From: Flavobacterium aquiphilum
Lineage (GTDB): Bacteria > Bacteroidota > Bacteroidia > Flavobacteriales > Flavobacteriaceae
Assembly: GCF_027111335.1 (NCBI RefSeq)
Contig: NZ_CP114288.1
Location: 2,666,001 to 2,730,000, forward strand
Length of the DNA: 64,000 nucleotides
Direction: 5' to 3'
Positions within the stretch are counted from its first letter, which is position 1; every line of letters begins with the position of its first letter. The notes beneath the pieces are model-generated. The model was not told the origin of the DNA, did not search any database, and worked only from the letters and a program-made list of their open reading frames with translations. The translations under genes were made by a program, and so were the position numbers. Positions 8,416 through 17,872 of the stretch are shown here, one piece after another.

Positions 8416-10052
8416 TGGTTGATAAAATTAACGAAGCCGAGTATAAGAACCCACTTGTATTTCATACAGATTGGAAAGATGCGCTTGAAGACGAAAGTTT
8501 TATTAAAATTTTTGCCACTGATATTTTAGAAAATTACATTATCAATAAAAGATGGTACGGAGGCAAAGCCAGTACTCTGAAATATATTGAAATTGTAAAC
8601 TCTTTTAAAATAAGTTCAAATGACAATATTTATTACGGAGTTTTGTTAGAAGTCAATTTTAAAGAGGCTTTTTACCAACATTATTTTATGCCATTGGCAT
8701 TTATGTCTGAAGATGATTTGGACACCAATACTGTAATTGCTCCGGTTATAATGAACGAAAAGGAGGGATATCTAGTTGATGCATTGCACCAGGAAGACTT
8801 TAGAAAATTGCTTTTTGAAAAAATCATTCATTCCAAAAAAGATGAAGAATCAAAAGTTACTTTTCATAAAGGAAAGAAAATGCATTCCAAAGAATATATT
8901 TCATCACATTTCATGGGAGTAGAGCAAAGCAATACTTCGATAGTGTTTAATGATAATTTGGTGCTGAAAATTTTCAGAAGGATTTACATCAGTATGAACC
9001 CTGATTATGAAATCAGTCGTTTTCTTACTGAAAGAATGAATTTTAAACATTCTCCTGCTTATATAGGTAGCATTAGCATCGTACATTCTGAAGGCAATAT
9101 TACACTTGGGCTGATGCAAGAATTGGTTCCAAATCAGGGAGATGCATGGAAATACATGCTGGAAGAAGTGGATCGAATTTTTGATAATTTACAAACAAAA
9201 AAGATTTCCGTCAGTAAACTTCCAGACATAGAACTATTCAAAAGACTGAAATTAAATGATGTCCCTCATGAAATTATTGATTGGGCAGGACTGAGCATCT
9301 TTTTAAGAATTCAAACTTTGGCTACCCGTACTGCTGAAATGCACATAGCGCTCGGAAGTGATATTCATGAAACCGCCTTCACGCCGATTACTTACAATGG
9401 TGATTATTCCGTTTGGTTAAAAAACCGATTAACGTATCAATTTCAAAACCGATTAAACATTTTAGAAAATAATCTGCACAAATTAGACGGTTTAGAATTA
9501 GAGCTAGCCAATCAATTTTTAGATCATAAAAAAGAAATCCGAAAAGCTTTTCTGGAATTTGACTGGACTCAAATGAAGTCGGAACGAATTCGTATTCACG
9601 GAGATTATCATTTAGGCCAGGTCTTGGTCAATAGCGATGATTTTTGCATTCTTGATTTTGAGGGAGAGCCTGAAAGTACCATTAGAGACCGGAAAGTAAA
9701 ACAACCGCCATTGAAAGATGTTGCAGGAATGTTTCGTTCTTTTCATTATGCAATCTACGCAACAATCTTCAACAGTAATGACAAATATCCTTATACTCAA
9801 GATGAACTTTTTCAGGCCGGAGAAATTCTATACAAATATTTTGTAGGTGTCTTTCTAAATACTTATACCGAAGTGGTTCAGTCGGGCAATCTTAATATTG
9901 GATATCAAAAAGAAATTGATTTTTTATTGAAATATTGTCTTTTGGAAAAAGCAATTTACGAATTGGGTTATGAATTAAATTCCAGACCGAGATGGTCGGT
10001 AATTCCATTATCAGGAATTGCCAGTATAATGGGGTTTAATAGAGCTAACTAA
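8415..10052 (+). CDS. mak: Maltokinase
   Basis: A 545-residue kinase with an aminoglycoside-phosphotransferase-like fold. It phosphorylates maltose at C1, making the substrate of GlgE. The catalytic loop HGDYHLGQVLV and the metal-binding ILDFEGEPE are clear; the N-terminal cap (NYIINKRWYGGKA) is typical of Mak/Pep2. It stands alone here, while in many bacteria it is fused to trehalose synthase TreS. No treS is present in this operon, so maltose must come from elsewhere. It overlaps glgE by one base and glgB follows after 32 bp. Confidence 0.88.
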   Translation: MVDKINEAEYKNPLVFHTDWKDALEDESFIKIFATDILENYIINKRWYGGKASTLKYIEIVNSFKISSNDNIYYGVLLEVNFKEAFYQHYFMPLAFMSEDDLDTNTVIAPVIMNEKEGYLVDALHQEDFRKLLFEKIIHSKKDEESKVTFHKGKKMHSKEYISSHFMGVEQSNTSIVFNDNLVLKIFRRIYISMNPDYEISRFLTERMNFKHSPAYIGSISIVHSEGNITLGLMQELVPNQGDAWKYMLEEVDRIFDNLQTKKISVSKLPDIELFKRLKLNDVPHEIIDWAGLSIFLRIQTLATRTAEMHIALGSDIHETAFTPITYNGDYSVWLKNRLTYQFQNRLNILENNLHKLDGLELELANQFLDHKKEIRKAFLEFDWTQMKSERIRIHGDYHLGQVLVNSDDFCILDFEGEPESTIRDRKVKQPPLKDVAGMFRSFHYAIYATIFNSNDKYPYTQDELFQAGEILYKYFVGVFLNTYTEVVQSGNLNIGYQKEIDFLLKYCLLEKAIYELGYELNSRPRWSVIPLSGIASIMGFNRAN

Positions 10053-10084
10053 TTACAATTTTACAAGAAAATAAAACACAAAAA

Positions 10085-11992
10085 ATGAACAAAGTACAAA
10101 CCTATTCGCTTTTTACCGATTTTGACATCGATTTATTCAAAGCGGGGAAACACTATAGACTTTACGAAAAATTAGGCGCCCATCTAATAGAAGTTGACGG
10201 CATAAAAGGAGTATATTTTGCTGTATGGGCGCCGTCTGCAAGAACAGTTTCGGTAGTTGGGGACTTTAACTACTGGATACAAGGTGAACACCAATTGCAG
10301 GTGCGTTGGGATTCTTCCGGAATTTGGGAAGGATTTATTCCTGGAATTGAACAAGGAACTACCTATAAATACAAAATACAATCCAACATAGGCGGGGTCA
10401 TCACTGAAAAAGCGGATCCTTTTGCTTTCTATTGCGAAAAGCCTCCTCACACAGCTTCGGTTATTTGGGATTTAGATTATAAGTGGAAAGATAAAAGATG
10501 GATGCAAACCCGCAAGGAGCATAATGATTTAGACAAACCTTACTCGGTTTATGAAGTTCATTTAGGTTCCTGGAAAAGACATGGCGAAGAAAATCGATTT
10601 TTGACGTACCAAGAGTACGCTGAAGATTTAGTAAAATATGTGAAAGAAACCGGGTTCACCCACGTGGAATTTATGCCTGTAATGGAATATCCTTATGATC
10701 CATCATGGGGTTATCAGTTAGTTGGTTATTTTGCCCCGACATCCCGTTTTGGAAATCCACAAGATTTTATGACGCTTGTTGATAAATTGCATCAAGCGGG
10801 TATTGGTGTGATCCTTGATTGGGTTCCGTCACATTTCCCAGAGGATGCCCATGGGTTAGGTTTTTTTGACGGTTCAAATTTATTCGAACACCCCGACAGA
10901 AGAAAAGGCTATCATCCCGACTGGAAAAGTTTGGTTTTTAATTATGGTCGAAATGAAATTCGTTCTTTTTTAATCAGTAATGCGCTGTTTTGGTTACATC
11001 ATTATCACGTTGATGGATTACGTGTAGATGCCGTAGCCTCGATGCTGTACTTAGACTATTCCAGAAATGATGGAGAATGGGAACCTAATATTTACGGAGG
11101 AAGAGAAAACCTGGATACCATCAGTTTTTTAAAAGATTTCAACGAAGCTGTTTATGGCAATTATGAAGGCGTACAAACAATCGCGGAAGAAAGCACATCA
11201 TTTCCAATGGTTTCAAGACCTACTTTTGCAGGAGGTTTGGGTTTTGGAATGAAATGGATGATGGGGTGGATGCACGATACTTTAGAATATTTTCAAAAAG
11301 AAACAGTCTATCGAAAATACCATCAAAATGATTTGACATTCTCAATGACTTATACATATACCGAGAATTTTATGTTACCACTTTCCCACGATGAGGTTGT
11401 ATATGGAAAAAGATCAATAGCCGGAAGAATGCCGGGAGATGAATGGCAAAGATTTGCAAATTTAAGATTGCTTTATAGTTATATGTTCACCCATCCGGGA
11501 ACCAAATTATTGTTCATGGGATCCGAATTCGGACAAAGCTCGGAGTGGAATTTCCAAAGTAGCCTGGATTGGCATCTTTTGCAATATCCATTTCACAGTG
11601 GAATAAAATCAACTATTACTAAGCTTAATAAAATATATAAATCGGAGCCGGCGTTGTATGAAAAACAGTTCAGCCCTGAGGGATTTGAATGGATTAATTA
11701 TTCAGATCACGAAAATGCCATATTATCATTTATCAGAAAAGGAAATGATCCAAAAGACGATTTAATTGTAGTTCTCAACTTTACTCAAGTAGTTCGTGAA
11801 AATTATAGAATTGGCTTGCCAAAATCAGGAAAGCTAACGGAAATATTCAACAGTGATGAAGCCGATTTAGGAGGAAGTGGTTTAAAAAACAATAAAAAAA
11901 CAACAATAGAGACCAATCCATACGACGGAAGAGAATATTCTGCAGTTGTTTCACTTCCGCCGCTAGGTGCAGTCATTTTTAGAATATCGTAG
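10085..11992 (+). CDS. glgB: 1,4-alpha-glucan branching enzyme
   Basis: A 635-residue GH13_9 enzyme that makes alpha-1,6 branches in glycogen. A CBM48 domain (about residues 30-125) is followed by the barrel, with nucleophile Asp315 in HVDGLRVDAVASM, acid/base Glu368 in QTIAEESTSFP and the third carboxylate region LPLSHDEVVYGK. It is the last gene of the glycogen operon. Confidence 0.95.
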   Translation: MNKVQTYSLFTDFDIDLFKAGKHYRLYEKLGAHLIEVDGIKGVYFAVWAPSARTVSVVGDFNYWIQGEHQLQVRWDSSGIWEGFIPGIEQGTTYKYKIQSNIGGVITEKADPFAFYCEKPPHTASVIWDLDYKWKDKRWMQTRKEHNDLDKPYSVYEVHLGSWKRHGEENRFLTYQEYAEDLVKYVKETGFTHVEFMPVMEYPYDPSWGYQLVGYFAPTSRFGNPQDFMTLVDKLHQAGIGVILDWVPSHFPEDAHGLGFFDGSNLFEHPDRRKGYHPDWKSLVFNYGRNEIRSFLISNALFWLHHYHVDGLRVDAVASMLYLDYSRNDGEWEPNIYGGRENLDTISFLKDFNEAVYGNYEGVQTIAEESTSFPMVSRPTFAGGLGFGMKWMMGWMHDTLEYFQKETVYRKYHQNDLTFSMTYTYTENFMLPLSHDEVVYGKRSIAGRMPGDEWQRFANLRLLYSYMFTHPGTKLLFMGSEFGQSSEWNFQSSLDWHLLQYPFHSGIKSTITKLNKIYKSEPALYEKQFSPEGFEWINYSDHENAILSFIRKGNDPKDDLIVVLNFTQVVRENYRIGLPKSGKLTEIFNSDEADLGGSGLKNNKKTTIETNPYDGREYSAVVSLPPLGAVIFRIS

Positions 11993-12093
11993 ATTTAAAA
12001 TTCATTATAATAATTTAAAAAAAGTTGCGTTTTTAAATCCTTTTTTAGGAAGTAATAAAGATGCAACTTTTCAAAAAATTAAAACGCGATATT

Positions 12094-12906
12094 ATGAAGA
12101 AATATTTATTAATAGGAATAGGAACAATTGGCCTGATTTACTCTTGTGCCACCAATCCTATGACAGGAAAGAAAGAACTTAATTTTGTGTCCAACAGTGA
12201 ATTATTTCCATCTTCATTTCAACAGTATGGAACTTTTTTGAAAGAAAACAAAGTAATTACAGGAACTGCTGATGCCAAAAGGGTAGAACTCGTTGGTTCA
12301 AAAATAAGGGCTGCTGCCGAAAAATATGCAATTTATCTCGGACAACCTCAATACTTGAATGGATATCAATGGGAATATAAATTGGTTGACAGTAAAGAAG
12401 TCAATGCATGGTGTATGCCTGGAGGCAAAATTGTTGTTTATTCCGGGATTTTACCAATTACTAAAGACGAAGCCGGTTTAGCAACAGTTTTGGGGCATGA
12501 AGTTTCCCACGCTTTAGCAAATCATGGAGCGCAAAGAATGAGTGCTTCTCAAATAGAACAATTGGGTGCAGTAGGGGTAGCCGTTGCTACGGGAGGACAA
12601 AGTGCCGAAAAACAACAAATGTGGCAGCAATATTACGGCATAGGATCTCAGCTAGGAGTGATGCTACCGTTTAGTAGAAGCCATGAAAGCGAAGCTGACA
12701 AAATTGGGCTTACATTAATGACCATTGCAGGCTATAATCCAGAAGATGCAATTCTTTTTTGGCAAAGAATGGCCTCGCAATCAGGAGGACAATCACAACC
12801 TGAATTTATGAGCACACACCCATCAGACGCAACGCGAATGGCAAATTTAAAAGCCTTAATCCCTCAAGCGAGGGAAATAGCAGCAAAGGTCAACGCTATC
12901 AAATAA
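12094..12906 (+). CDS. M48-family metalloprotease, lipoprotein
   Basis: A 270-residue zinc protease. I chose the ATG at 12094 because it gives a standard lipoprotein signal (MKKYLLIGIGTIGLIYSCAT) with the lipidated Cys at the end; an in-frame ATG 33 bp upstream would bury it. The zinc site is HEVSH in VLGHEVSHALANHGAQRM, and the third ligand is in ESEADKIG. Family members such as BepA and LoiP act in envelope protein quality control, so periplasmic or outer-membrane work is likely. A terminator follows. Confidence 0.88.
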   Translation: MKKYLLIGIGTIGLIYSCATNPMTGKKELNFVSNSELFPSSFQQYGTFLKENKVITGTADAKRVELVGSKIRAAAEKYAIYLGQPQYLNGYQWEYKLVDSKEVNAWCMPGGKIVVYSGILPITKDEAGLATVLGHEVSHALANHGAQRMSASQIEQLGAVGVAVATGGQSAEKQQMWQQYYGIGSQLGVMLPFSRSHESEADKIGLTLMTIAGYNPEDAILFWQRMASQSGGQSQPEFMSTHPSDATRMANLKALIPQAREIAAKVNAIK

Positions 12907-12940
12907 TTATAAAGATTTGTAATATTTCAGACTCATTAAG

Positions 12941-12966
12941 CTATCCTCAAAAGGGTAGTTTTTTTT
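12941..12966 (+). terminator. Terminator after the M48 peptidase gene
   Basis: CTATCCT pairs with AGGGTAG (one G-U pair) around a 5-nt loop and is followed by eight T. Confidence 0.75.
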
Positions 12967-13006
12967 GAACACAAGAAAAGTATTAATTGTGAAATAACAT
13001 CTTTAG

Positions 13007-13038
13007 TTGTTATTCCAACAAAAAATTAAATAAATTCG
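13007..13038 (+). promoter_or_regulatory. Promoter of the MFS gene
   Basis: TTG at 13007-13009 and TAAATTCG at 13031-13038 are separated by 21 bp. This fits the Bacteroidota TTG-N17..23-TAnnTTTG pattern with one mismatch in the -7 element, 16 bp before the ATG. Confidence 0.5.
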
Positions 13039-13053
13039 CAAAAAAAAATAAGC

Positions 13054-14382
13054 ATGGCAGAATTAGCTAAAGGAAGCAAGAAGTTATTAAACGCATGGGC
13101 ATTTTACGATTGGGCAAATTCGGTTTATCCATTAGTTATTTCGTCATCTATATTTCCAATTTTTTATGAAGCTTTATTTTCTGAACGAAACCACTATATT
13201 GAGGTTTTCGGAATGAATTTAAAAAACTCTGCTTTAATTAGTTTTGTTACTGCTGCTGCATTTTTGATGGTCGCCTTTTTTTCTCCATTATTGTCCGGAA
13301 TCGCCGATTATGTAGGGAATAAAAAATCTTTTATGAAATTCTTCTGCTATACCGGAGCAATTTCCTGCATTGGTTTGAATTGGTTTAGTTTAGAAAACAT
13401 CTATGTTGGATTGTTTTTTTACTTTTTTGGTTTAATTGGTTTTTGGGGAAGCTTAGTATTTTATAACTCCTATTTACCAGATATTGCTTTTACCGAACAA
13501 CAGGATGCCGTAAGTGCCAAAGGCTATTCTTTGGGATACATTGGTAGCGTTATATTATTAATTGTGAATCTAGCAATGGTAATGATGCCTGATACTTTTG
13601 GGATAACAGGAAGCACAAAAGGACAAGCTGCAATGACTGCCATGAAATATTCCTTTGTAATGGTTGGAATTTGGTGGATTGTATTCAGTCAATATACTTA
13701 TTATTATTTGCCGAAAGGAAATAAAAATGCAAACAGAAAAGTTACCAAAGCGGTCGTCTTCAATGGTTTTAAGGAACTAAAAAAAGTTTGGGCATTATTG
13801 GAAGCTAATATTCCTTTAAAAAGATACCTGATAAGCTTTTTTGTTTACAGTATGGCGGTGCAAACCGTAATGCTTATTGCAACTTATTTTGGTTCTCAGG
13901 AAATTGCATGGGAATCTCCAAGCCAAAGTCAAACGGGATTAATCATTTGTATTTTATTGATACAAATTATTGCCATCGTTGGTGCGATTTTGACTTCAAA
14001 GGCATCAGCCAAATTTGGAAATATACCAACCCTTATTATAATCAATTGTTTTTGGTTGATCCTGTGTTCAGCTGCTTATTTCATAGTGACGCCTGTACAA
14101 TTTTATGTAATGGCTGCTTTGGTAGGACTTGTGATGGGAGGAATTCAGGCCTTATCTCGTTCTACTTATTCTAAACTTCTACCTGAAACCGAAGATACCG
14201 CCTCTTTTTTCAGCTTTTATGATGTAACTGAAAAAATAGGTATCGTAATTGGAATGTGTGTTTATGGAGCCATAGATCAAATTACCGGAAGTCCACGTCT
14301 GGCCATAGTATTTTTGGCAGTGTTTTTTATGATTGGAATTATACTTCTCAAGAGAGTACCTAAAAATAAAATTAATCTTTAA
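13054..14382 (+). CDS. MFS transporter, UMF1 (Atg22-like) family
   Basis: A 442-residue integral membrane protein with about twelve hydrophobic segments. The start KLLNAWAFYDWANSVYPLVI is the signature of the UMF1/Atg22 branch of the major facilitator superfamily, whose substrates are mostly unknown (amino acid efflux in yeast). It is a single-gene unit with its own promoter and ends at a convergent hairpin. Confidence 0.82.
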   Translation: MAELAKGSKKLLNAWAFYDWANSVYPLVISSSIFPIFYEALFSERNHYIEVFGMNLKNSALISFVTAAAFLMVAFFSPLLSGIADYVGNKKSFMKFFCYTGAISCIGLNWFSLENIYVGLFFYFFGLIGFWGSLVFYNSYLPDIAFTEQQDAVSAKGYSLGYIGSVILLIVNLAMVMMPDTFGITGSTKGQAAMTAMKYSFVMVGIWWIVFSQYTYYYLPKGNKNANRKVTKAVVFNGFKELKKVWALLEANIPLKRYLISFFVYSMAVQTVMLIATYFGSQEIAWESPSQSQTGLIICILLIQIIAIVGAILTSKASAKFGNIPTLIIINCFWLILCSAAYFIVTPVQFYVMAALVGLVMGGIQALSRSTYSKLLPETEDTASFFSFYDVTEKIGIVIGMCVYGAIDQITGSPRLAIVFLAVFFMIGIILLKRVPKNKINL

Positions 14383-14392
14383 GAAAATAATA

Positions 14393-14429
14393 AATCCCAC
14401 AGATTAGGTGATTTCTAATCTACGGGATT
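14393..14429. terminator. Hairpin between convergent genes
   Basis: AATCCC-AGATTAG pairs with CTAATCT-GGGATT around a 7-nt loop, between the ends of the MFS gene and the opposing surface-protein gene. The T run is weak, so termination is likely but not certain. Confidence 0.6.
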
Positions 14430-14451
14430 CTTCTGAGAAAACTGTTGTTTT

Positions 14452-15165
14452 TTATATTTTCGAAATTTCGCCGGAACCACTCACTTTAGTGTCTTTTATT
14501 TTGGGGTTACCTTTGTATTCAATATCTCCTGAACCGGAAACCCTGGCAAATAAATTTTCAGTACAATTTAGTTTCATATCTCCCGAACCCGAAACAGTTA
14601 CATTTGCTTTTTTGGTTGTCAAATTAACAGCGTCAACATCTCCTGAACCCGAAGTTTTGGAAGTAAAATTATTTGAACTTCCTTTTAAAACGACATCACC
14701 TGAACCTGTCAAACTCATTTCAAAATCAGTGCTTTTAACGTCTAAATTCAGATCGCCCGATCCTGATAATTTAGCTTTAAAAGTAGGAGCAGAGATAGTG
14801 TTTTTTGTTGAAATATCACCTGAACCTGAAAGACTAACAGCTTTTATTTGCTCAAAAGGAACAGTCACAGTGACATCTTTTTTGGTATCGAAACTAACAT
14901 TATTGTTGTAAATTTTCAACACATTTCCAACAACTTCAATTTTGACATGAGGAAGTATATTTTCTTCTCCTTCAATAGTTATAGCACCTTCGGCTCCTGA
15001 AACCAAAACAACATCATAAAAACCAGACACATTTATTTCATCATATCCTGCAGTTGTTCGTTTTTCGGAAATTACTTTTCCGTTACCTTTTACTTTTGTT
15101 TGTGCATTTGTAGCTACTGTAAAAACCAGCACGCTTAAAAAAACTAATTGGAATGTTCTTTTCAT
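14452..15165 (-). CDS. Head GIN (DUF2807) domain surface protein
   Basis: A 237-residue exported protein: MKRTFQLVFLSVLVFTVATNA is a signal peptide. The mature part belongs to the GIN/DUF2807 type, a beta-helix whose coils carry the repeated turn SGSGD. Seven copies are visible (LSGSGDIST, LSGSGDLNL, LTGSGDVVL, TSGSGDVDA, VSGSGDMKL, VSGSGDIEY, VSGSGEISK) about 20 residues apart. The function is unknown. It is the last gene of the sigma-factor operon. Confidence 0.8.
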   Translation of the reverse strand: MKRTFQLVFLSVLVFTVATNAQTKVKGNGKVISEKRTTAGYDEINVSGFYDVVLVSGAEGAITIEGEENILPHVKIEVVGNVLKIYNNNVSFDTKKDVTVTVPFEQIKAVSLSGSGDISTKNTISAPTFKAKLSGSGDLNLDVKSTDFEMSLTGSGDVVLKGSSNNFTSKTSGSGDVDAVNLTTKKANVTVSGSGDMKLNCTENLFARVSGSGDIEYKGNPKIKDTKVSGSGEISKI

Positions 15166-15256
15166 TTCTTATTGAATTAAAAATTACTAATCGCTTTATT
15201 TTAAATTAAGATTTAGATTGTAATTGAGATTGTCATTGGGATTGAGATTGCAATTT

Positions 15257-16327
15257 CTATTGCCCATCTCTTTTGTACAATTTTACATTGCCATAATTAG
15301 ACGAAATCAAAACCTTATTATCTCCTCTTTTCTTGTAAAAACCACTGAATCTTTTAGAAGTATTAGTCTCTTCTTTCGAATTTACAGTCATTTCATTGTC
15401 ATACTTAAAATCACCATATTTTACATCCACAACAAAATCGAAAGCAAAATTTGGAGTGAAACCAACATTCACACCTGTATAGGCAGCATCAATACTTACA
15501 TTACTGGCTTTTGCCTGAACTGCATCAATATTCACATTACTATATCTGGTGCTTAATTTTAAATCATTGGACAATGAACCCACATAAATGGTCAAATAAT
15601 TACCTACACCTTCCAGCGAATTTATTTTCTTAGCCTTAACGCTTCCATATCTGCTAGTATATCTTACATCATTACCTTCGTTAATTTCAATTTCAGAATA
15701 GTCAGATTGTAAATCAAGTTTGTTGGCTTCATCCATTTTCAATCCAGAATATTTAGACGTTACGCTTCCGTTTTTCAAAAATTCGATAGTAGAATTGGAG
15801 CAGTAACCAATTACAATTGTATTACTATTCCCATTTAGTTTTCCTAAATTAATTTTACCGTAACTGCAATTGATGTTTGTAGTAGAAAACAAATCACCTG
15901 TACCAATGTTTCCATACTTGTTATTCAGTTTTACGGTTCCGTTTCTTGGAATTTTTACGGTATAATTGATTTCAAAATTGTTGTTTTTTCCATTGTTTTT
16001 ATTACCTACATTATTAAAAACAGTTTTGGCACTTACCAACGTTTTCAAAGCAGTAAAATCCACATCAATTCCGTCCAACTTTTGATTAACCCATTTTTCA
16101 TCATTGCCGCTGACCTTGATTACAACTTCGATTTCAATTTTATCCTCATTCCAGGTGGTAACAAAAATATTTCCATAGGAGTTATCAATATTAATTCCAG
16201 CATCGCTGTTTACTACATAGGCTTTATTTATAACTTTTTGTTTTGTATAACTAAAATCATCTTTTGAAAACCCCAAAAAAGGGCTCAACAAAAGGATTAA
16301 CAACAGTACATTATAAAGTTTTTTCAT
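15257..16327 (-). CDS. Secreted beta-helix protein, DUF4097-like
   Basis: A 356-residue exported protein with signal peptide MKKLYNVLLLILLLSPFLGFS. The rest is rich in short Asn/Gly turns between predicted strands (DNSYGNIFVTTW, NNKYGNIGTGDL, TSRYGSVKAKK, SSNYGNVKLYK). The recurring YGN/YGS step suggests a beta-helical adhesin-like stalk of the DUF4097 kind. Its start overlaps the end of the upstream membrane-protein gene by 17 bp. It may be the main output or a sensed surface structure of this sigma-factor system. Confidence 0.65.
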   Translation of the reverse strand: MKKLYNVLLLILLLSPFLGFSKDDFSYTKQKVINKAYVVNSDAGINIDNSYGNIFVTTWNEDKIEIEVVIKVSGNDEKWVNQKLDGIDVDFTALKTLVSAKTVFNNVGNKNNGKNNNFEINYTVKIPRNGTVKLNNKYGNIGTGDLFSTTNINCSYGKINLGKLNGNSNTIVIGYCSNSTIEFLKNGSVTSKYSGLKMDEANKLDLQSDYSEIEINEGNDVRYTSRYGSVKAKKINSLEGVGNYLTIYVGSLSNDLKLSTRYSNVNIDAVQAKASNVSIDAAYTGVNVGFTPNFAFDFVVDVKYGDFKYDNEMTVNSKEETNTSKRFSGFYKKRGDNKVLISSNYGNVKLYKRDGQ

Positions 16328-16847
16328 TTTTTAAATTTTTAAGTTTTTCTGTTTGTTCAATATGCTGCAAAACATTTTGCAAAAATGAAATTTGGGTTTG
16401 CAGATTGTTGATCATCGCATAAATAATAGGTTTACATTCTCCATTTACTTCCAGTTCATGCTTGATTTTTTCATAATCGCTATCCATTTTTTTCATCTCC
16501 TTCAAAGCATCATTTATGATTTTTTCATTCTCGGGTGATTTTTTGGCTTCAATTTGGGCCAACTGGCGTTCAATCAAAACCGTAAAAATAGAATCAGTTT
16601 GTTTGGTTTCTTTAGATGCAAATTTCAATTCCTTGTGCTCATCAGCTTTAGGATAAAACAATGTAATTCCAAGCAGTATAGCTACAGATGCAGCTACGGC
16701 ATAGATAAGTCCAAAATTTCTTTTTCGTTTTTTAAGAGTCAATTTTTCCGAAAATCGATTAAAATGCTTCTCATCCAATTCCTGGATATCCCATTGATTT
16801 TCTAAATTTTCAAATAATTGGTCTAATTTTTCATTTTCATTTATCAT
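16311..16847 (-). CDS. Single-pass membrane protein, probable anti-sigma partner
   Basis: A 178-residue protein with a cytosolic N-terminal half (ENLENQWDIQELDEKHFNRF), one membrane segment (GLIYAVAASVAILLGITLFY, about residues 47-66) and a coiled-coil-like periplasmic tail. It overlaps the ECF sigma gene by ATGA, the classical arrangement of a sigma factor and its membrane anti-sigma factor. The sequence lacks a clear zinc anti-sigma motif, so the role is inferred from position and topology. Confidence 0.6.
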   Translation of the reverse strand: MINENEKLDQLFENLENQWDIQELDEKHFNRFSEKLTLKKRKRNFGLIYAVAASVAILLGITLFYPKADEHKELKFASKETKQTDSIFTVLIERQLAQIEAKKSPENEKIINDALKEMKKMDSDYEKIKHELEVNGECKPIIYAMINNLQTQISFLQNVLQHIEQTEKLKNLKNEKTL

Positions 16848-17398
16848 AACTCACTTAATTTTTTTCTCAAACTTTCTTTTGCCCTACTCAGTGTCGTTCT
16901 GCAATTGGCATAACTTATTTTAAGAATTTCACTTATTTCCTCCTGATCGTAACCTTCTATATAAAACAAGGTCAAAACCATGCTGTAATTGTATTTCAAG
17001 GACTGAATAGCGTCCAAAACCTGCTTAACTTTTAAATCATTAAATTCTAATTTCTCTTCCCAATCGGGTAAAGGGTCTTCTAATTTGTAAAGTGTTCTTT
17101 CAAAATCTTCAGTTTTAAAGGGATTATTTTTTTTGTAAAAATCAATACTGTAATTCACTATTATTCGTTTGAGCCAGGCGCCAAAGGCCACTTCTTGCTT
17201 GAAATCATGTATTTTGGTAAAAGCTTTCAAAAAACCTTCCTGCATGACATCTTCTGCAAAATGCTCATCTTTCACAATTCGATGGGCTACATTATACATC
17301 GCCTTGCAATAGCGATTATAAATCTCGAATTGTGCTTTCTGATTGTTCTCTTTGCAAAGCGAAACTAATACCTCGATATTTTGATTGTTCAGATTCAA
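16844..17398 (-). CDS. ECF-type RNA polymerase sigma factor
   Basis: A 184-residue sigma-70 family protein. Region 2 is seen in YNVAHRIVKDEHFAEDVMQEGFLKAF and region 4 in VLTLFYIEGYDQEEISEILKISYANCRTTLSRAKESLRKKL, a typical helix-turn-helix. It heads a four-gene minus-strand operon: sigma, membrane protein, two beta-helix surface proteins. Autoregulation is likely for this class but is not shown directly by the sequence. Confidence 0.9.
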   Translation of the reverse strand: MNLNNQNIEVLVSLCKENNQKAQFEIYNRYCKAMYNVAHRIVKDEHFAEDVMQEGFLKAFTKIHDFKQEVAFGAWLKRIIVNYSIDFYKKNNPFKTEDFERTLYKLEDPLPDWEEKLEFNDLKVKQVLDAIQSLKYNYSMVLTLFYIEGYDQEEISEILKISYANCRTTLSRAKESLRKKLSEL

Positions 17399-17525
17399 TT
17401 AAATAATAATGATTTGTACCAAAGACAGAAGAATTTTTGGTTTGTTACACTTTTATAAAAATAATTTATTTTAATTGATTTTGTAGTAAAACTTTTAATT
17501 TACTTCGTCAGTTCGCTTAAGCTCG

Positions 17526-17621
17526 TGTGGGCGTGCCCCGCTGAAAAAAGGCGGGTCGTGCTGTACGTTCCCGCTTCCCGATGAAAAATCGGGAGAGCTC
17601 CACTGCCATCACTCACGCGAA
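17526..17621 (+). repeat. Dispersed intergenic repeat, copy 1 (in the 474-bp sigma-lon gap)
   Basis: This GC-richer island in an AT-rich gap matches 43807-43899 on the opposite strand. Shared blocks include GGGTCGTGCTGT, TCCCGCTTCCCGAT, AAAAATCGGGAGAGCTCCAC and CCATCACTC. The core TCCCGAT...ATCGGGA forms a hairpin. The rest of 17399-17872 is AT-rich and holds no gene that I can support, apart from the lon -7 element. Confidence 0.75.
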
Positions 17622-17819
17622 AAACTGCAAAAATCAAATTTCCAATTACAAACAATATCTTCTTTTTTTACTTTCTCTAATCTCAAATCATTCAAACGTG
17701 GCTATATCCATTTCTATAAGATAAAATTTTCAAATAAAATTTCTTTGGCATAATGATTGCCTTATTAATAGCTCAATATTTATAGCCCTTTATCAGGCCT
17801 AAATATTAGCGTGATACCG

Positions 17820-17827
17820 TATATTTG
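17820..17827 (+). promoter_or_regulatory. Probable -7 element for lon
   Basis: TATATTTG fits TAnnTTTG exactly and lies 45 bp before the lon ATG. No clear -33 TTTG is seen at the right distance. Confidence 0.45.
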
Positions 17828-17872
17828 CGCTCCGAATTAAAACATTAATGACAAAAAGACTTAAATTTTACT

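Noticed and set aside
14460..14840. Regular DNA repeats of the form CTGAACC about every 60 bp, resembling a spaced repeat array
   Set aside because: They encode the SGSGD turns of the GIN-domain protein on the minus strand. Spacing and sequence drift fit protein repeats, not CRISPR.
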